From contig NZ_CP044344.1 of the NCBI RefSeq assembly GCF_008761635.1, positions 1,054,001 to 1,118,000 on the forward strand: a stretch of DNA of 64,000 nucleotides, read 5' to 3'. The notes beneath the pieces were generated by a model, which did not search any database, was not told the origin of the DNA, and saw only the letters and a list, made by a program, of their open reading frames with translations. This document shows positions 37,996 to 49,550 of this stretch, in pieces. The position numbers were made by a program, and so were the translations under genes. This DNA is from Nocardioides cynanchi (GTDB lineage: Bacteria > Actinomycetota > Actinomycetes > Propionibacteriales > Nocardioidaceae). Every line of letters starts with the position of its first letter. Position 1 is the first letter of the stretch.

Positions 37996-38604
37996 ATGTC
38001 CGCCGACCGCGACGCCGTCGTCCACGCGCCGTACGGCCTGCTCCCCGAGGGCGGCACGGTCCGCCCGATCACCCGCTGGGGCAGCGACGTCATGCACCAC
38101 GCCAACCGGCCGGTGACGTCGTACGACGACGACCTGCGAGACCTGGTGGCCGACATGGTCGCCACCATGTACGCCGCTGACGGGGTCGGGCTCGCCGCCT
38201 GCCAGATCGGGGTGGACGCAGCGGTGTTCGTCTTCGACTGCCACGACACGTCGGGCGAGCGCACCGTCGGCGTCGTCTGCAACCCGGTGGTCACGCTGCC
38301 CGAGGGCCGCGACCGCCGGCTCGACGAGGACGACGAGGGCTGCCTTTCGCTTCCCGGCGCCTACGTGCCGCTGGCCCGGCCCGACACCGCGGAGGTCGCG
38401 GGCTTCGGCGTCGACGGCTCGCCCGTGGGCTTCACCGGTGACGGGATGCTGGCCCGCTGCCTCCAGCACGAGACCGACCACACCAACGGCACGGTCTTCG
38501 GCGACCGCCTGTCGACCCGCTGGCGCAAGAAGCTCCAGAAGGCCCACGACCGGACCGAGGAGTCCTACCCGGCGGACTGGCCGGTGGTTCCGCGAGCCGA
38601 GTGA
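37996..38604 (+). CDS. def: Peptide deformylase
   Basis: It removes the N-formyl group from nascent proteins. The three PDF motifs are present: GVGLAACQIG (residues 63-72), EGCLSLP with the metal-binding Cys (about 115-121), and HETDH in QHETDHTNG (about 157-161). Length is 202 aa. Position 66-67 is GL within GVGLAA, normal for bacterial enzymes. The N-terminal extension of about 25 residues ahead of PITRWG is common in actinobacterial forms. Confidence 0.95.
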   Translation: MSADRDAVVHAPYGLLPEGGTVRPITRWGSDVMHHANRPVTSYDDDLRDLVADMVATMYAADGVGLAACQIGVDAAVFVFDCHDTSGERTVGVVCNPVVTLPEGRDRRLDEDDEGCLSLPGAYVPLARPDTAEVAGFGVDGSPVGFTGDGMLARCLQHETDHTNGTVFGDRLSTRWRKKLQKAHDRTEESYPADWPVVPRAE

Positions 38605-38626
38605 GGTCGCGGCCACCCGGTAGCGG

Positions 38627-39430
38627 TCAGCGGCGCGCGGTGACGTAGCAGGCGACCGCGGTGGCGGCGGCGACGTTGAGGGAGTCGATGCCCGGCTCCA
38701 TGGCGATCGTCGCGCGCCGGTCGGCGGACTGCTCCCAGCGCGCCGAGAGGCCGTGGCCCTCGGAGCCGAGCACCAGCGCCACCCGGCCCAGTCCGGCGAC
38801 GGCCTCCTCCACCGCGGCCGCGTCCTCGGCGAGGGTGAGCGCCACCGTGGTGAAGCCGCGGGCCGCCAGGTCCGGCAGGGCGTCGTACCACTCGGGGAGG
38901 CGGGTCCAGGGCAGCGTGAACACCGCACCCATGCCGACCTTGACCGATCGCCGGTAGAGCGGATCGGCACAGCGCGGCGCGAGCAGGACCGCGTCGAACC
39001 CGAAGGCCGCGCCGCACCGGAAGATGGCTCCGACGTTGGTGTGGTCGACCACGTCCTCGAGCACCAGCACCTGCCGGGCGTCGGCGAGCACCTCATCAAG
39101 GGTCGGCAGCGGCCGTCGCTCGAGGGACGCCAGGGCGCCGCGGTGGACGTGGAAGCCGGTGACGCGCTCGGCCAGGCGCTCGTCGAGCACGAAGCAGGGG
39201 GCGTCGCTGGTGGCCAGCACGTCGGACAGTCCGTCGAGCCAGCGCGGCGCCATCAGGAACGACCGCGGGGTGAAGCCGGCCTCGACGGCTCGGCGTACCA
39301 CCTTCTCGCCCTCGGCGAGGAACAGGCCGTGCTCGGCCTCGAGGTGGGTGCGCAGCTGGACGTCGCGCAGGTCGCGGTAGTCGCCGAGCCGCGGGTCGTC
39401 CGGGTCGTCGACCTCGATCAGCTCAGCCAT
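38627..39430 (-). CDS. SpoU/TrmH-family RNA 2'-O-methyltransferase
   Basis: The 267-aa protein has an N-terminal substrate-binding part (HGLFLAEGEKVVRRAVEAGF) and a C-terminal SPOUT domain with the three motifs HTNVGAIFR, ALVLGSEGHGLS and MEPGIDSLNVAAATAV. These make the SAM-binding knot. It methylates ribose in rRNA or tRNA; the exact nucleotide cannot be assigned. The frame is open upstream, but ATG 39430 (MAELIEVDDPDDPRL) gives the usual N-terminus. Confidence 0.92.
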   Translation of the reverse strand: MAELIEVDDPDDPRLGDYRDLRDVQLRTHLEAEHGLFLAEGEKVVRRAVEAGFTPRSFLMAPRWLDGLSDVLATSDAPCFVLDERLAERVTGFHVHRGALASLERRPLPTLDEVLADARQVLVLEDVVDHTNVGAIFRCGAAFGFDAVLLAPRCADPLYRRSVKVGMGAVFTLPWTRLPEWYDALPDLAARGFTTVALTLAEDAAAVEEAVAGLGRVALVLGSEGHGLSARWEQSADRRATIAMEPGIDSLNVAAATAVACYVTARR

Positions 39431-39434
39431 GCGC

Positions 39435-40700
39435 CTATGGTCTCGACTCCGCTCGACCGACGGGACTCCCCGCTCGACCGGCGAACGCACCGGGGTGCGC
39501 GACGGCGACGACCTCCCCGACCACGATGATCGCCGGTGGGCGTACGGCGTGCCGGTCCAGGTCCGCGGCGAGCTCACCGAGCCGGGAGAGAACGGTCCGC
39601 TCCCCCGGCATCGAGCCGTCGCACACGACCGCGACCGGGGTGTCGACCGGCCGGCCGGCGGCCAGCAGGGCCGCGGCGATCGCGGGTGCGTTCTCCACCG
39701 CCATCATCAGCAGCAGGGTGCCCCGGAGCCGGCCGAGGGCGTCCCAGTCGACCAGCGAGTCGGAATGGTCGGGCGGGACATGCCCGGAGACGACGGTGAA
39801 GTCGTGCGCGACGCCGCGGTGGGTGACGGGGATCCCGGCGAGAGCCGGGACCGCGAGGGGGCTGGAGAGACCGGGGATCACCTGCACCGCGACGCCGGCC
39901 GCCCGGCAGGCCTCGATCTCCTCGAAGCCGCGGCCGAAGACGAAGCTGTCGCCCCCCTTGAACCTCGCCACCCGCTGGCCGGCCAGGGCCCGCTCGACGA
40001 TCAGCCGGTTGATCTCCTCCTGCCGCGCGGAGCGTCCGCGGGGCAGCTTCGCGACGTCCACCACCTCGGTGGTCGCGGGCAGGTCCCCCAGCAGCTCGCG
40101 CGGTGCGAGCCGGTCGGCCACGACGACGTCGGCCTCCATCAACGCCCGGCGACCCGCCACCGAGATCAGCTCCGGATGACCAGGCCCACCGCCGACCAGC
40201 GTCACCCCGGGCACCGACGGGCGGCGCTCGCTGGCCGCGATCGTGCCCTCGTGGAGCCCGGTCACGATCGCGTCGCGGACCGCGGCGGTCCGACGGGGCT
40301 CGCGACGGCCGAGCACGGCGACGGTCAGTCCGTCGTACCGCCCGACCGCGGGGGTCCAGGCCGTCGCGGTGCTGGCGTCGTCGGCGCGGACGCAGAAGAT
40401 CCGGCCTGCCTCACACGCCTTGGAGACCTGCTCGTTGACCGCTGTGTCGTTGGTGGCGGCGATGACGTACCACGTGTCGGCGAGGTCGCCGTCGGCGAAG
40501 CCACGGGCCAGCCAGGCGACCTCGCCGGCCAGCACCTGTCCCTCGATCGCCGGGGTGACCTCCGGCGACACCACGACGACCTCGGCGCCGGTCGCCAGCA
40601 GCCCGGGGATCCGGCGCTGCGCCACGTGTCCGCCGCCGACCACCAGCACCCGGCGCCCGGACAGGCGCAGGCCGGAGGGGTACGGCGGGTGGTCGCTCAC
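39435..40700 (-). CDS. cobA: Uroporphyrinogen-III C-methyltransferase with precorrin-2 dehydrogenase domain
   Basis: The N-terminal part (residues about 12-150) is a CysG-type NAD domain ([18 protein letters not shown]), and the C-terminal part (about 165-405) is the SAM-dependent SUMT domain ([27 protein letters not shown]). Together they convert uroporphyrinogen III to sirohydrochlorin/precorrin-2 for siroheme and B12, relevant to the B12-dependent metH in this window. GTG 40700 has GGAGG eight bases upstream. The last 15 codons ([15 protein letters not shown]) and the stop are supplied by the R2 repeat at 39438-39482, and another R2 copy lies 70 bp upstream of the start. Confidence 0.92.
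   Translation of the reverse strand: MSDHPPYPSGLRLSGRRVLVVGGGHVAQRRIPGLLATGAEVVVVSPEVTPAIEGQVLAGEVAWLARGFADGDLADTWYVIAATNDTAVNEQVSKACEAGRIFCVRADDASTATAWTPAVGRYDGLTVAVLGRREPRRTAAVRDAIVTGLHEGTIAASERRPSVPGVTLVGGGPGHPELISVAGRRALMEADVVVADRLAPRELLGDLPATTEVVDVAKLPRGRSARQEEINRLIVERALAGQRVARFKGGDSFVFGRGFEEIEACRAAGVAVQVIPGLSSPLAVPALAGIPVTHRGVAHDFTVVSGHVPPDHSDSLVDWDALGRLRGTLLLMMAVENAPAIAAALLAAGRPVDTPVAVVCDGSMPGERTVLSRLGELAADLDRHAVRPPAIIVVGEVVAVAHPGAFAGRAGSPVGRAESRP
39438..39482. repeat. R2 repeat, copy a, with a degenerate tandem half
   Basis: TGGTCTCGACTCCGCTCGAC at 39438-39457 is the reverse complement of the R2 core with one substitution. A second, shortened copy (GGGACTCCCCGCTCGACCGG) follows. It encodes the cobA C-terminus on the minus strand; the cobA TAG straddles its edge. 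Confidence 0.7.
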
Positions 40701-40772
40701 GCGTCCATCCTCCGCGTGCGCGGGGGCTCGTCGTACCAGCGCCCACGACTCGGACCTGCGCCGGTGGGTACG

Positions 40773-40819
40773 TTGGTCCCGACTCCGCTCGACCAGCGCG
40801 AGTTCCTGCTCGACCAGCG
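40773..40819. repeat. R2 repeat, copy b, with a degenerate tandem half
   Basis: TTGGTCCCGACTCCGCTCGA plus CCAGCG, then a second half AGTTCCTGCTCGACCAGCG. It has the same orientation as copy a and the same full-plus-shortened arrangement. It lies between cobA and the PEBP gene. Confidence 0.65.
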
Positions 40820-40846
40820 TCAAACCACCGACACCCAGGAGCGCCG

Positions 40847-41374
40847 ATGAGCCTCGACCGACCCGTGAAGCCCGACCCGTACGACCTCCTGCCCCCGGTG
40901 CCGTCGTTCACCGTCACCAGCGACGACGTCACCGACGGCCAGCCGCTGAAGGACGACCAGGTGGCCGATGCCGGGAACACCTCCCCCCAGCTCTCGTGGA
41001 GCGGCGCCCCGGAGGGCACGAAGTCCTACACCGTCACCTGCTACGACCCCGACGCCCCGACCCCGAGCGGCTTCTGGCACTGGGCCGTGGTCGACCTGCC
41101 CGCCGACGTGACCTCGCTGGACGCCGGCGCGGGCGCTCCCGGCTCCGACCTGCCGGGAGGTGCGTTCATGCTGAAGAACGACGCCGGTGTGGTCGGCTTC
41201 ATGGGGGCGGCGCCGCCGGAGGGCGACCAGGTGCACCGCTACTACTTCGTGGTGCACGCGGTGACCGAGGACAGCCTCGGCATCGACGCCGACACGTCGT
41301 TCGCGGTGATGAGCTTCAACCTCGCGTTCAAGACCGCCGCCCGGGCGATCGTGAAGGGCACCTACCAGCACTAG
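40847..41374 (+). CDS. YbhB/YbcL-family phosphatidylethanolamine-binding-like protein (PEBP)
   Basis: A 175-aa soluble protein with PEBP motifs [16 protein letters not shown] and VVDLPADV, and the later [10 protein letters not shown]. The start ATG has AGGAG five bases upstream. Bacterial PEBPs have no settled function; a small-ligand or kinase-modulating role is suggested by homology. It is a single-gene unit closed by the strong terminator at 41413. Confidence 0.93.
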   Translation: MSLDRPVKPDPYDLLPPVPSFTVTSDDVTDGQPLKDDQVADAGNTSPQLSWSGAPEGTKSYTVTCYDPDAPTPSGFWHWAVVDLPADVTSLDAGAGAPGSDLPGGAFMLKNDAGVVGFMGAAPPEGDQVHRYYFVVHAVTEDSLGIDADTSFAVMSFNLAFKTAARAIVKGTYQH

Positions 41375-41412
41375 ACTGGTCGCTTCACAGACCTCATAGC
41401 GCGCACCAGCGA

Positions 41413-41437
41413 CCCCCGGATCGACGCGATCCGGGGG
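41413..41437 (+). terminator. Intrinsic-type terminator after the PEBP gene
   Basis: CCCCCGGATCG-ACG-CGATCCGGGGG is a perfect 11-bp stem with a 3-nt loop, 39 bp behind the PEBP stop and 36 bp before the exporter genes. No long U-tract follows, as is common in actinobacteria. Confidence 0.8.
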
Positions 41438-41473
41438 CGTTGGCGTGCGCCTGTCGCCCTCGGGAGGAGCCCC

Positions 41474-42295
41474 GTGCCGGACGCCGTGCAGGACGCCGGG
41501 CTGTACGCCGCCATCGCCCGGCGGTCCTTCCACCGCTACAGCACCTACCGGGCGGCGACCCTCGCCGGGATCTTCACCAACTGCGTCTTCGGGGTCATCT
41601 TCAGCTTCGCCTACCTCGCCCTGTGGGACCAGCGGCACCATGCCGGTGGGTACGACGCCAACGACGCCGTCACCTACGTGTGGATCGGGCAGGCCCTGCT
41701 GATGACGGTGGCGCTGTGGGGCGGCGGCACCACCGACGACCTGGCCGCGCGGATCCGCAGCGGCGACGTCGCGATCGACCTGTACCGACCGGTCGGGCTG
41801 ATCGGCTGGTACCTCGCCGGCGACCTCGGCCGTGCGGGCTACCACTTCCTGTTCCGGGGCCTCGGGCCGACCGTGCTGGGCGTGATCCTGTTCCACATCG
41901 CGCTGCCCGCGACCCCGGTCGCGGCCGTGGGCTTCCTGGCCAGCCTGGTGCTGGCGGTCGTGACCAGCTTCGGCGTGCGGTTCCTGGTCGCGTGCTCGGC
42001 GTTCTGGCTGCTGGACCAGACCGGGGTGCGCACCATGTCGGGCGTCGTGGCGCTGTTCTGCAGCGGGATGGTCCTGCCCCTGGTGATCTTCCCCGAGCCG
42101 CTCAAGAGCATCCTGCTGGCGCTGCCGTGGGCGTCGTACCTCCAGACGCCGGCCGACATCTGGCTCGGCCACCGCACCGGCCTCGACGTGGTCGCCGGGC
42201 TCGGGCTCCAGGTCTTCTGGGTCCTGGTGCTGCTCGCGCTGTGCCACCTGGTGCTCGGGGCGGCGACCCGCAAGGTGGTGGTCCAGGGTGGCTGA
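41474..42295 (+). CDS. ABC-2 type exporter permease (DUF990-like), first subunit
   Basis: A 273-aa membrane protein with about six helices (for example GIFTNCVFGVIFSFAYLALW and GVVALFCSGMVLPLVIFPEP). It is of the ABC2_membrane_6 type that works as a heterodimer with its neighbour. GTG 41474 is preceded by GGAGGAG at 5-6 bases. It overlaps the second permease by 8 bases. The substrate is unknown. Confidence 0.87.
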   Translation: MPDAVQDAGLYAAIARRSFHRYSTYRAATLAGIFTNCVFGVIFSFAYLALWDQRHHAGGYDANDAVTYVWIGQALLMTVALWGGGTTDDLAARIRSGDVAIDLYRPVGLIGWYLAGDLGRAGYHFLFRGLGPTVLGVILFHIALPATPVAAVGFLASLVLAVVTSFGVRFLVACSAFWLLDQTGVRTMSGVVALFCSGMVLPLVIFPEPLKSILLALPWASYLQTPADIWLGHRTGLDVVAGLGLQVFWVLVLLALCHLVLGAATRKVVVQGG

Positions 42296-43127
42296 GGTCG
42301 CCGGCGAGGTCACCGGACGCCTGGCCGAGCTGCGCCGCAGCCCGCGGCAGTTCGCCCAGATCGCCCGGATGTGGGTCCGGGCCGGCCTGGCCTACCGCAC
42401 GTCGTTCTGGACCCTGACCGTGGCGAACGGGCTGATCACCGTGCTCGACTTCGTCGGCCTGGCCCTGATGTTCCACACCGTCGACCGCCTCGGCGGGTTC
42501 GGCCTGCGCGAGATCGCCTTGCTGTACGGCGTGAGCGGCTTCGGGATCGGGGTCGCGCACCTGTTCATCGGCACGGTCGAGGACATCGGCACCCATGTCC
42601 GTACCGGCACCCTCGACACGATGCTGACCCGCCCGGTCCCGCTGCTGGTCCAGGTCGGCGCCGACCAGTTCGCCTTCCGTCAGCTCGGGCGGGTGACGCA
42701 GAGCCTCGTCGTGCTCGGCTACGGCGCCGGAGCCGTCGACTGGACGCCGGGGCGGGTGCTGCTCGCGGTGGTGACGGCGGTGGCGGCGACCGGGATCTTC
42801 TTCTCCTTCTTCGTCGGCTTCTCGTGCCTCCAGTTCTGGACCGTCGACGCCGGAGAGACCTCGAACGCGTTCACCTATGGCGGCAACACGATGACCCAGT
42901 ACCCGATGACGATCTTCCCGCGGGAGGTGCTGAAGTCACTGACCTTCGTGCTCCCGGTCGCCTTCGTGAACTGGTATCCCTGCCTGGCCCTGCTCGGCCG
43001 CCCGGACCCCTTCGGCATGCCGTCCTGGTTCGCCTACATCTCCCCCGTGGTCGCCGTGATCACCCTCTCGCTGGCCGGCCTCGCCTGGCGCAGCGGGCTC
43101 CGTCACTACACGTCGACCGGGAGCTGA
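42288..43127 (+). CDS. ABC-2 type exporter permease (DUF990-like), second subunit
   Basis: A 279-aa six-helix permease, paired with the preceding gene (GTG start inside its end). Recognisable parts are HVRTGTLDTMLTRPVPLLVQ, FGYGGNT-like FTYGGNTMTQYPMTIFP and FVNWYPCLALLG near the C-terminus. With the ATPase at 43767 it completes a COG4586/4587/3694-type exporter, although an opposing TetR gene lies between. Confidence 0.86.
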   Translation: MAEVAGEVTGRLAELRRSPRQFAQIARMWVRAGLAYRTSFWTLTVANGLITVLDFVGLALMFHTVDRLGGFGLREIALLYGVSGFGIGVAHLFIGTVEDIGTHVRTGTLDTMLTRPVPLLVQVGADQFAFRQLGRVTQSLVVLGYGAGAVDWTPGRVLLAVVTAVAATGIFFSFFVGFSCLQFWTVDAGETSNAFTYGGNTMTQYPMTIFPREVLKSLTFVLPVAFVNWYPCLALLGRPDPFGMPSWFAYISPVVAVITLSLAGLAWRSGLRHYTSTGS

Positions 43128-43149
43128 GATGGTCACGACTGGACGCGGG

Positions 43150-43602
43150 TCAGGCTGCCCGTCCGAGGGCGGCCGCCGACGCGGCGCCGAGCAGTCCCCT
43201 CGCCTCCGCCGGCGGCATCGGCCGGACCGGGGCGCACACCGCGACCCTGAGCCCGTCGACAGTCGCCACCAGCAGGTCGAGGTCCGGCGTGGTGACCCTG
43301 AGCTCGTGCACCTCGGCCAGCAACCGGCGTTCCCGCGCCCGGAGCTCGCCCACGTCGTGGAGCAGCCACTCCTCGCTGCGCCAGAGCTCGCACCACGCCA
43401 GCCACGCCCGGGTCAGCAGCACCCCGTCGTCATCCCCGGGAAGGAAGGGGCCGACGCCGTGCAGCAGCGAGCCGGGGCTGATCCCGCTCTCGCGACCGAT
43501 GCTGCCCAAGGTCAGCCCGAACACCCCCTGCTCGACGATCACGGTGTTGATCGTCGTCACCATCGCGCCGGTCCGAGTGTGGGGATCGATCAGCCTCGGC
43601 AC
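43150..43602 (-). CDS. TetR-family transcriptional regulator
   Basis: From GTG 43602 the protein reads VPRLIDPHTRTGAMVTTINT and then a TetR helix-turn-helix, GLTLGSIGRESGISPGSLLH. The remaining 95 residues are helical and would form the ligand/dimer domain. At about 150 aa it is shorter than the usual 190, so the start or C-terminal domain may be reduced. It is antisense-oriented between the exporter permeases and their ATPase, and inverted repeats in its promoter region suggest it controls the exporter. Confidence 0.68.
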   Translation of the reverse strand: MPRLIDPHTRTGAMVTTINTVIVEQGVFGLTLGSIGRESGISPGSLLHGVGPFLPGDDDGVLLTRAWLAWCELWRSEEWLLHDVGELRARERRLLAEVHELRVTTPDLDLLVATVDGLRVAVCAPVRPMPPAEARGLLGAASAAALGRAA

Positions 43603-43682
43603 CCGCCCAGTGCAGCACGGACGCCGCCACCTCGCCCGGGTCTGTCCACAGGGCCGCCCGCTCCCGGCGAGGGTCGTCGTCC

Positions 43683-43736
43683 CGGTTGGTCGAACCTTCG
43701 ACCGACCGGCGTCGTGAACGAACGTTCGACCAACCG
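43683..43736. promoter_or_regulatory. 13-bp inverted repeat between the TetR gene and the exporter ATPase gene
   Basis: CGGTTGGTCGAAC (43683-43695) is exactly matched by GTTCGACCAACCG (43724-43736) across a 28-nt spacer. A smaller palindrome, CGAACGTTCG (43719-43728), overlaps the right arm. It could be a TetR operator pair or an mRNA hairpin ahead of the ATPase gene. Confidence 0.55.
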
Positions 43737-43766
43737 GCCGAACGACCTCTCGACCGAGGGAGACCG

Positions 43767-44726
43767 ATGGTGAGCACACCCCTGATCGAGGTGGCCGACC
43801 TCGGCCGGACCTTCGTGGTGCGTCGGCGCGCCCGCGGACTGCGGCGGACGACGTCGCAGGTGCAGGCGGTGCGCGACCTGACGTTCTCCATCGACTCCGG
43901 GGAGATGGTCGGCTACATCGGGCCGAACGGCGCCGGCAAGTCCACGACGATCAAGATGCTCACCGGGATCCTGGTCCCGACAGCGGGTCGTCTGCGGGTG
44001 GCCGGACTGGAGCCGAGCCGGGAGCGCACCGAGCTGGCCCGCCGGATCGGGGTGGTCTTCGGGCAGCGCACCACGTTGTGGTGGGACCTACCACTGCGCG
44101 ACAGCTTCGCGCTGCTCCAGAAGCTCTACCGGGTCGATCCCGAGCGGCACCGCCGCAACCTCGCGGAGTACGTCGAGCTGCTCGACCTCGGCGACCTGCT
44201 GGACACCCCCGTCCGCCAGCTGAGCCTGGGCCAGCGGATGCGCGGGGACATCACCGCGGCCCTGCTGCACGATCCCGAGATCCTGTATCTCGACGAGCCG
44301 ACGATCGGGCTCGACGTGATCAGCAAGGGTCGGCTCCGGGACTTCCTGCGCACGCTCAACGCCGAGCGCGGCACCACGCTCCTGCTCACCACCCACGACC
44401 TCCAGGACATCGAGGCCCTGTGCCGGCGGGTGATCGTGATCGACCACGGCACCGCGGTCTTCGACGGCCCGCTGCCCGACCTGCAGCGGCGCGGGGGGTC
44501 CAGCCGGACGCTGGTCGTCGACCTGGTCGACGAGGCTCCCCCCATCGAGGTGCCCGGCGCCACCACCCGCAAGGTGGAGGGGCCGCGGCAGTGGCTGAGC
44601 TTCCCGGCCGACGCCAGCGCGGCGCCGATCGTGGCCGCCGTCGCCGCGTCGTACGACGTCGCCGACCTGTCCATCCAGGAGCCCGACATCGAGGACGTGA
44701 TCCGCCAGATCTACGCCGGCGACTGA
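43767..44726 (+). CDS. ABC exporter ATPase subunit (COG4586 type)
   Basis: Walker A is GPNGAGKST, followed by GVVFGQRTTLWWDLPLRDSF, which is characteristic of this ATPase group; the signature is LSLGQRMRGDI and Walker B is ILYLDEPTIGLD. Length is 319 aa. ATG 43767 has GAGGGAG six bases upstream; an upstream in-frame start would lie inside the inverted repeat. It energises the two DUF990-like permeases encoded before the TetR gene. Substrate unknown. Confidence 0.93.
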   Translation: MVSTPLIEVADLGRTFVVRRRARGLRRTTSQVQAVRDLTFSIDSGEMVGYIGPNGAGKSTTIKMLTGILVPTAGRLRVAGLEPSRERTELARRIGVVFGQRTTLWWDLPLRDSFALLQKLYRVDPERHRRNLAEYVELLDLGDLLDTPVRQLSLGQRMRGDITAALLHDPEILYLDEPTIGLDVISKGRLRDFLRTLNAERGTTLLLTTHDLQDIEALCRRVIVIDHGTAVFDGPLPDLQRRGGSSRTLVVDLVDEAPPIEVPGATTRKVEGPRQWLSFPADASAAPIVAAVAASYDVADLSIQEPDIEDVIRQIYAGD

Positions 44727-44743
44727 TCTCGGCGTTCGAGCCA

Positions 44744-44772
44744 CCTCGGTGGTCGAGCGAAGTCGAGACCAC
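44744..44772. repeat. R2 repeat, copy c
   Basis: CCTCGGTGGTCGAGCGAAGT followed by CGAGACCAC. All 29 bases are identical to copy d at 59064. It lies just downstream of the exporter ATPase gene. Confidence 0.8.
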
Positions 44773-44793
44773 GCTCTCGGGGCTCCGAGCCTT

Positions 44794-44813
44794 TCTTGAC
44801 TCGTTCCAGAAAG
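44794..44813 (+). promoter_or_regulatory. FurA autoregulatory box upstream of furA-katG
   Basis: TCTTGACTCGTTCCAGAAAG closely resembles the FurA box I recall from mycobacterial and Streptomyces furA-katG promoters (TTGACT...TTCCAGAA). It includes a -35-like TTGACT, and it is 18 bp before the furA start. Confidence 0.7.
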
Positions 44814-44831
44814 CGCGCAAGGGTGGGGGCG

Positions 44832-47560
<2,729 letters not shown>

Positions 47561-47562
47561 TC

Positions 47563-47595
47563 GGGGTACGCCCCTCGTAGACACTCGACGAGGGG
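47563..47595 (+). promoter_or_regulatory. Hairpin that can mask the katA ribosome-binding site
   Basis: CCCCTCGT (47571-47578) pairs perfectly with ACGAGGGG (47588-47595) over a 9-nt loop, and the right arm contains the GAGGGG site 7 bases before katA ATG. The same CCCC can instead pair with GGGG at 47563-47566 around a TACG tetraloop, which would free the site. Confidence 0.5.
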
Positions 47596-47602
47596 AACCC
47601 AC

Positions 47603-49201
47603 ATGCCTGATCTGCCGAAGCCCGACACCGGCGAGTCGATCGCCACCGCCCCGTCCGAGGAGGCCCAGCAGGGCTCGCACACCGACACCGGCGCGCCGGC
47701 GCCGAGCGACCGCAACAGCCTGACGCTCGGCGCCGACGGGCCGATCCTGCTGCACGACACGCACTTCCTGAACCAGATGGCCCACTTCAACCGGGAGCGG
47801 GTGCCCGAGCGCAACGTGCACGCCAAGGGCTCCGGCGCGTTCGGCAGGTTCCAGACGACCGAGGACGTGTCGGCGTACACCAAGGCGGCGCTGTTCCAGC
47901 CGGGTACGACGACCGAGATGCTGGCGCGCTTCTCGACTGTGGCCGGGGAGCAGGGGTCGCCCGACACCTGGCGCGACCCGCGCGGCTTCTCGCTGAAGTT
48001 CTACACGACCGAGGGCAACTACGACCTGGTCGGCAACAACACCCCGGTGTTCTTCATCCGCGACACGATGAAGTTCCCGCACTTCATCCGCAGCCAGAAG
48101 CGGCGCGGAGGATCCGGGCTGCGCGACAACAACATGCAGTGGGACTTCTGGAGCCTCAACCCCGAGTCGGCGCACCAGGTCACCTACCTGATGGGCGACC
48201 GCGGCATCCCGAAGACCTACCGGCACATGAACGGCTACGGCTCACACACCTACCTGTGGGTCAACGCGGCGGGCGACAAGCACTGGGTGAAGTACCACTT
48301 CCACAGCGACCAGGGCGTCGAGGGGCTCACCGACGAGGCCGCCTCGAAGATCGCGGGCGAGGACGCCGACTTCCATCGCCGCGACCTCTACGACTCGATC
48401 GAGAACGGCGACTTCCCGTCGTGGACCCTCTCGGTGCAGCTGATGCCGTACGACGACGCACCGAGCTACCACCTCAACCCGTTCGACCTCACCAAGATCT
48501 GGCCGCACGCCGACTACCCGCTGGTCAAGGTGGGGACGATGACCCTGAACCGCAACCCGGAGAACTTCTTCGCCGAGATCGAGCAGGCGGCTTTCGAGCC
48601 GAGCGCGCTGGTGCCGGGCATCGGGTTCAGCCCCGACAAGATGCTGCTCGGCCGGGCCTTCGCGTACGCCGACACGCACCGCTACCGGATCGGCCCCAAC
48701 TACCTCCAGCTGCCGGTCAACCGGCCCAAGGCGGTCGAGGGCCTGAACACCTACACCAAGGACGGCCCGATGGCCTACGACCACACCGGCGACGCGCCGG
48801 TCTACGCGCCGAACTCCTTCGGCCGCGGGTACGCCGACGAGGTGGGCGAGGTCGCCGAGGGCTGGGAGGCCGACGGCGCGATGGTGCGACAGGCGTACAC
48901 CCTGCGGGAGGACGACGACGACTTCAGCCAGGCGGGCACCCTGGTCCGCGAGGTGTGGACCGACGAGATCCGTGAGGCCTTCGTGAGGACCGTCGCGGGT
49001 CACCTGCTCGGAGGCGTCACGGGAGATGTCCTGAATCGCGCGTTCGCCTACTGGAAGGCCGTCGACGCCGACTGCGGCAAGCAGATCGAGGAGCTCGTCC
49101 ACGCCGGAGGGCCCAACCACAACCCCGGCGGACAGGCCGACGAGGCGCAGGCGGAGTCGGGTGACGCGATCAGGGAGTCAGCCACGCACGCCGGCAGCTG
49201 A
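47603..49201 (+). CDS. katA: Monofunctional heme catalase
   Basis: A 532-aa catalase of the small-subunit clade. The distal His region is [20 protein letters not shown], with the essential Asn in [13 protein letters not shown] context, and the proximal heme-ligand Tyr is in [16 protein letters not shown]. The C-terminal tail is acidic and Gly-rich. It lies 42 bp behind katG, so the cell has two different catalases in one locus, with a possible translational switch between them. Confidence 0.95.
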   Translation: MPDLPKPDTGESIATAPSEEAQQGSHTDTGAPAPSDRNSLTLGADGPILLHDTHFLNQMAHFNRERVPERNVHAKGSGAFGRFQTTEDVSAYTKAALFQPGTTTEMLARFSTVAGEQGSPDTWRDPRGFSLKFYTTEGNYDLVGNNTPVFFIRDTMKFPHFIRSQKRRGGSGLRDNNMQWDFWSLNPESAHQVTYLMGDRGIPKTYRHMNGYGSHTYLWVNAAGDKHWVKYHFHSDQGVEGLTDEAASKIAGEDADFHRRDLYDSIENGDFPSWTLSVQLMPYDDAPSYHLNPFDLTKIWPHADYPLVKVGTMTLNRNPENFFAEIEQAAFEPSALVPGIGFSPDKMLLGRAFAYADTHRYRIGPNYLQLPVNRPKAVEGLNTYTKDGPMAYDHTGDAPVYAPNSFGRGYADEVGEVAEGWEADGAMVRQAYTLREDDDDFSQAGTLVREVWTDEIREAFVRTVAGHLLGGVTGDVLNRAFAYWKAVDADCGKQIEELVHAGGPNHNPGGQADEAQAESGDAIRESATHAGS

Positions 49202-49227
49202 GGCCGACGAGCAGATCCGGGGAACGG

Positions 49228-49377
49228 TCAGCCGGAGTGGCGGGTGAGGTTGGTGCGCATCTCCATGAGCCGACGGTCCGCGTAACGGGCCTCGGTCCAG
49301 GACCGTCGGACGGCCGCCGTCACGCGCGCGACCTTGGAGGTGCGGCTGGTGGACGACGCGGCGCTGTGGTGCAACAT
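49228..49377 (-). CDS. Small 49-residue basic protein, unknown
   Basis: ATG 49377 has AAGGA seven bases upstream and encodes MLHHSAASSTSRTSKVARVT followed by RRSWTEARYADRRLMEMRTN and a short end, LTRHSG. The sequence is basic, probably helical in the second half, and has normal actinobacterial third-position GC. The clean start signal and the palindrome in its promoter region support a real gene. It is convergent with katA. I do not recognise a function. Confidence 0.6.
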   Translation of the reverse strand: MLHHSAASSTSRTSKVARVTAAVRRSWTEARYADRRLMEMRTNLTRHSG

Positions 49378-49397
49378 GATGGTTCCTTCGAACGTTC

Positions 49398-49414
49398 AGC
49401 GGGACCGTCCCGCT
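49398..49414. promoter_or_regulatory. Perfect 17-bp palindrome upstream of the 49-codon gene
   Basis: AGCGGGACCGTCCCGCT is an 8+1+8 dyad, 21 bp before the ATG at 49377. It could be an operator for a dimeric repressor or a leader hairpin. Confidence 0.5.
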
Positions 49415-49550
49415 CTGCCTCCAGCGTGACAGATCCGACCCCTCGGAACCCAACTACCGAGCCCTCTGCCGACGTGACTCTCGTCTCCCCCCGCCGGGGT
49501 GCGCCAGACTCGTCGACCGAGGGGCAGTCGGCGACAGGAAAGGACGCATC

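Noticed and set aside
43430..43891. Alternative frame over the TetR gene and ATPase start
   Set aside because: It has no HTH and runs into the ATPase coding region. The TetR frame carries the recognisable motif.
49178..49453. 91-codon minus-strand frame overlapping the 49-codon gene
   Set aside because: No Shine-Dalgarno site, and His/Pro/Arg-rich nonsense. The 49-codon frame has a proper start and cleaner sequence.
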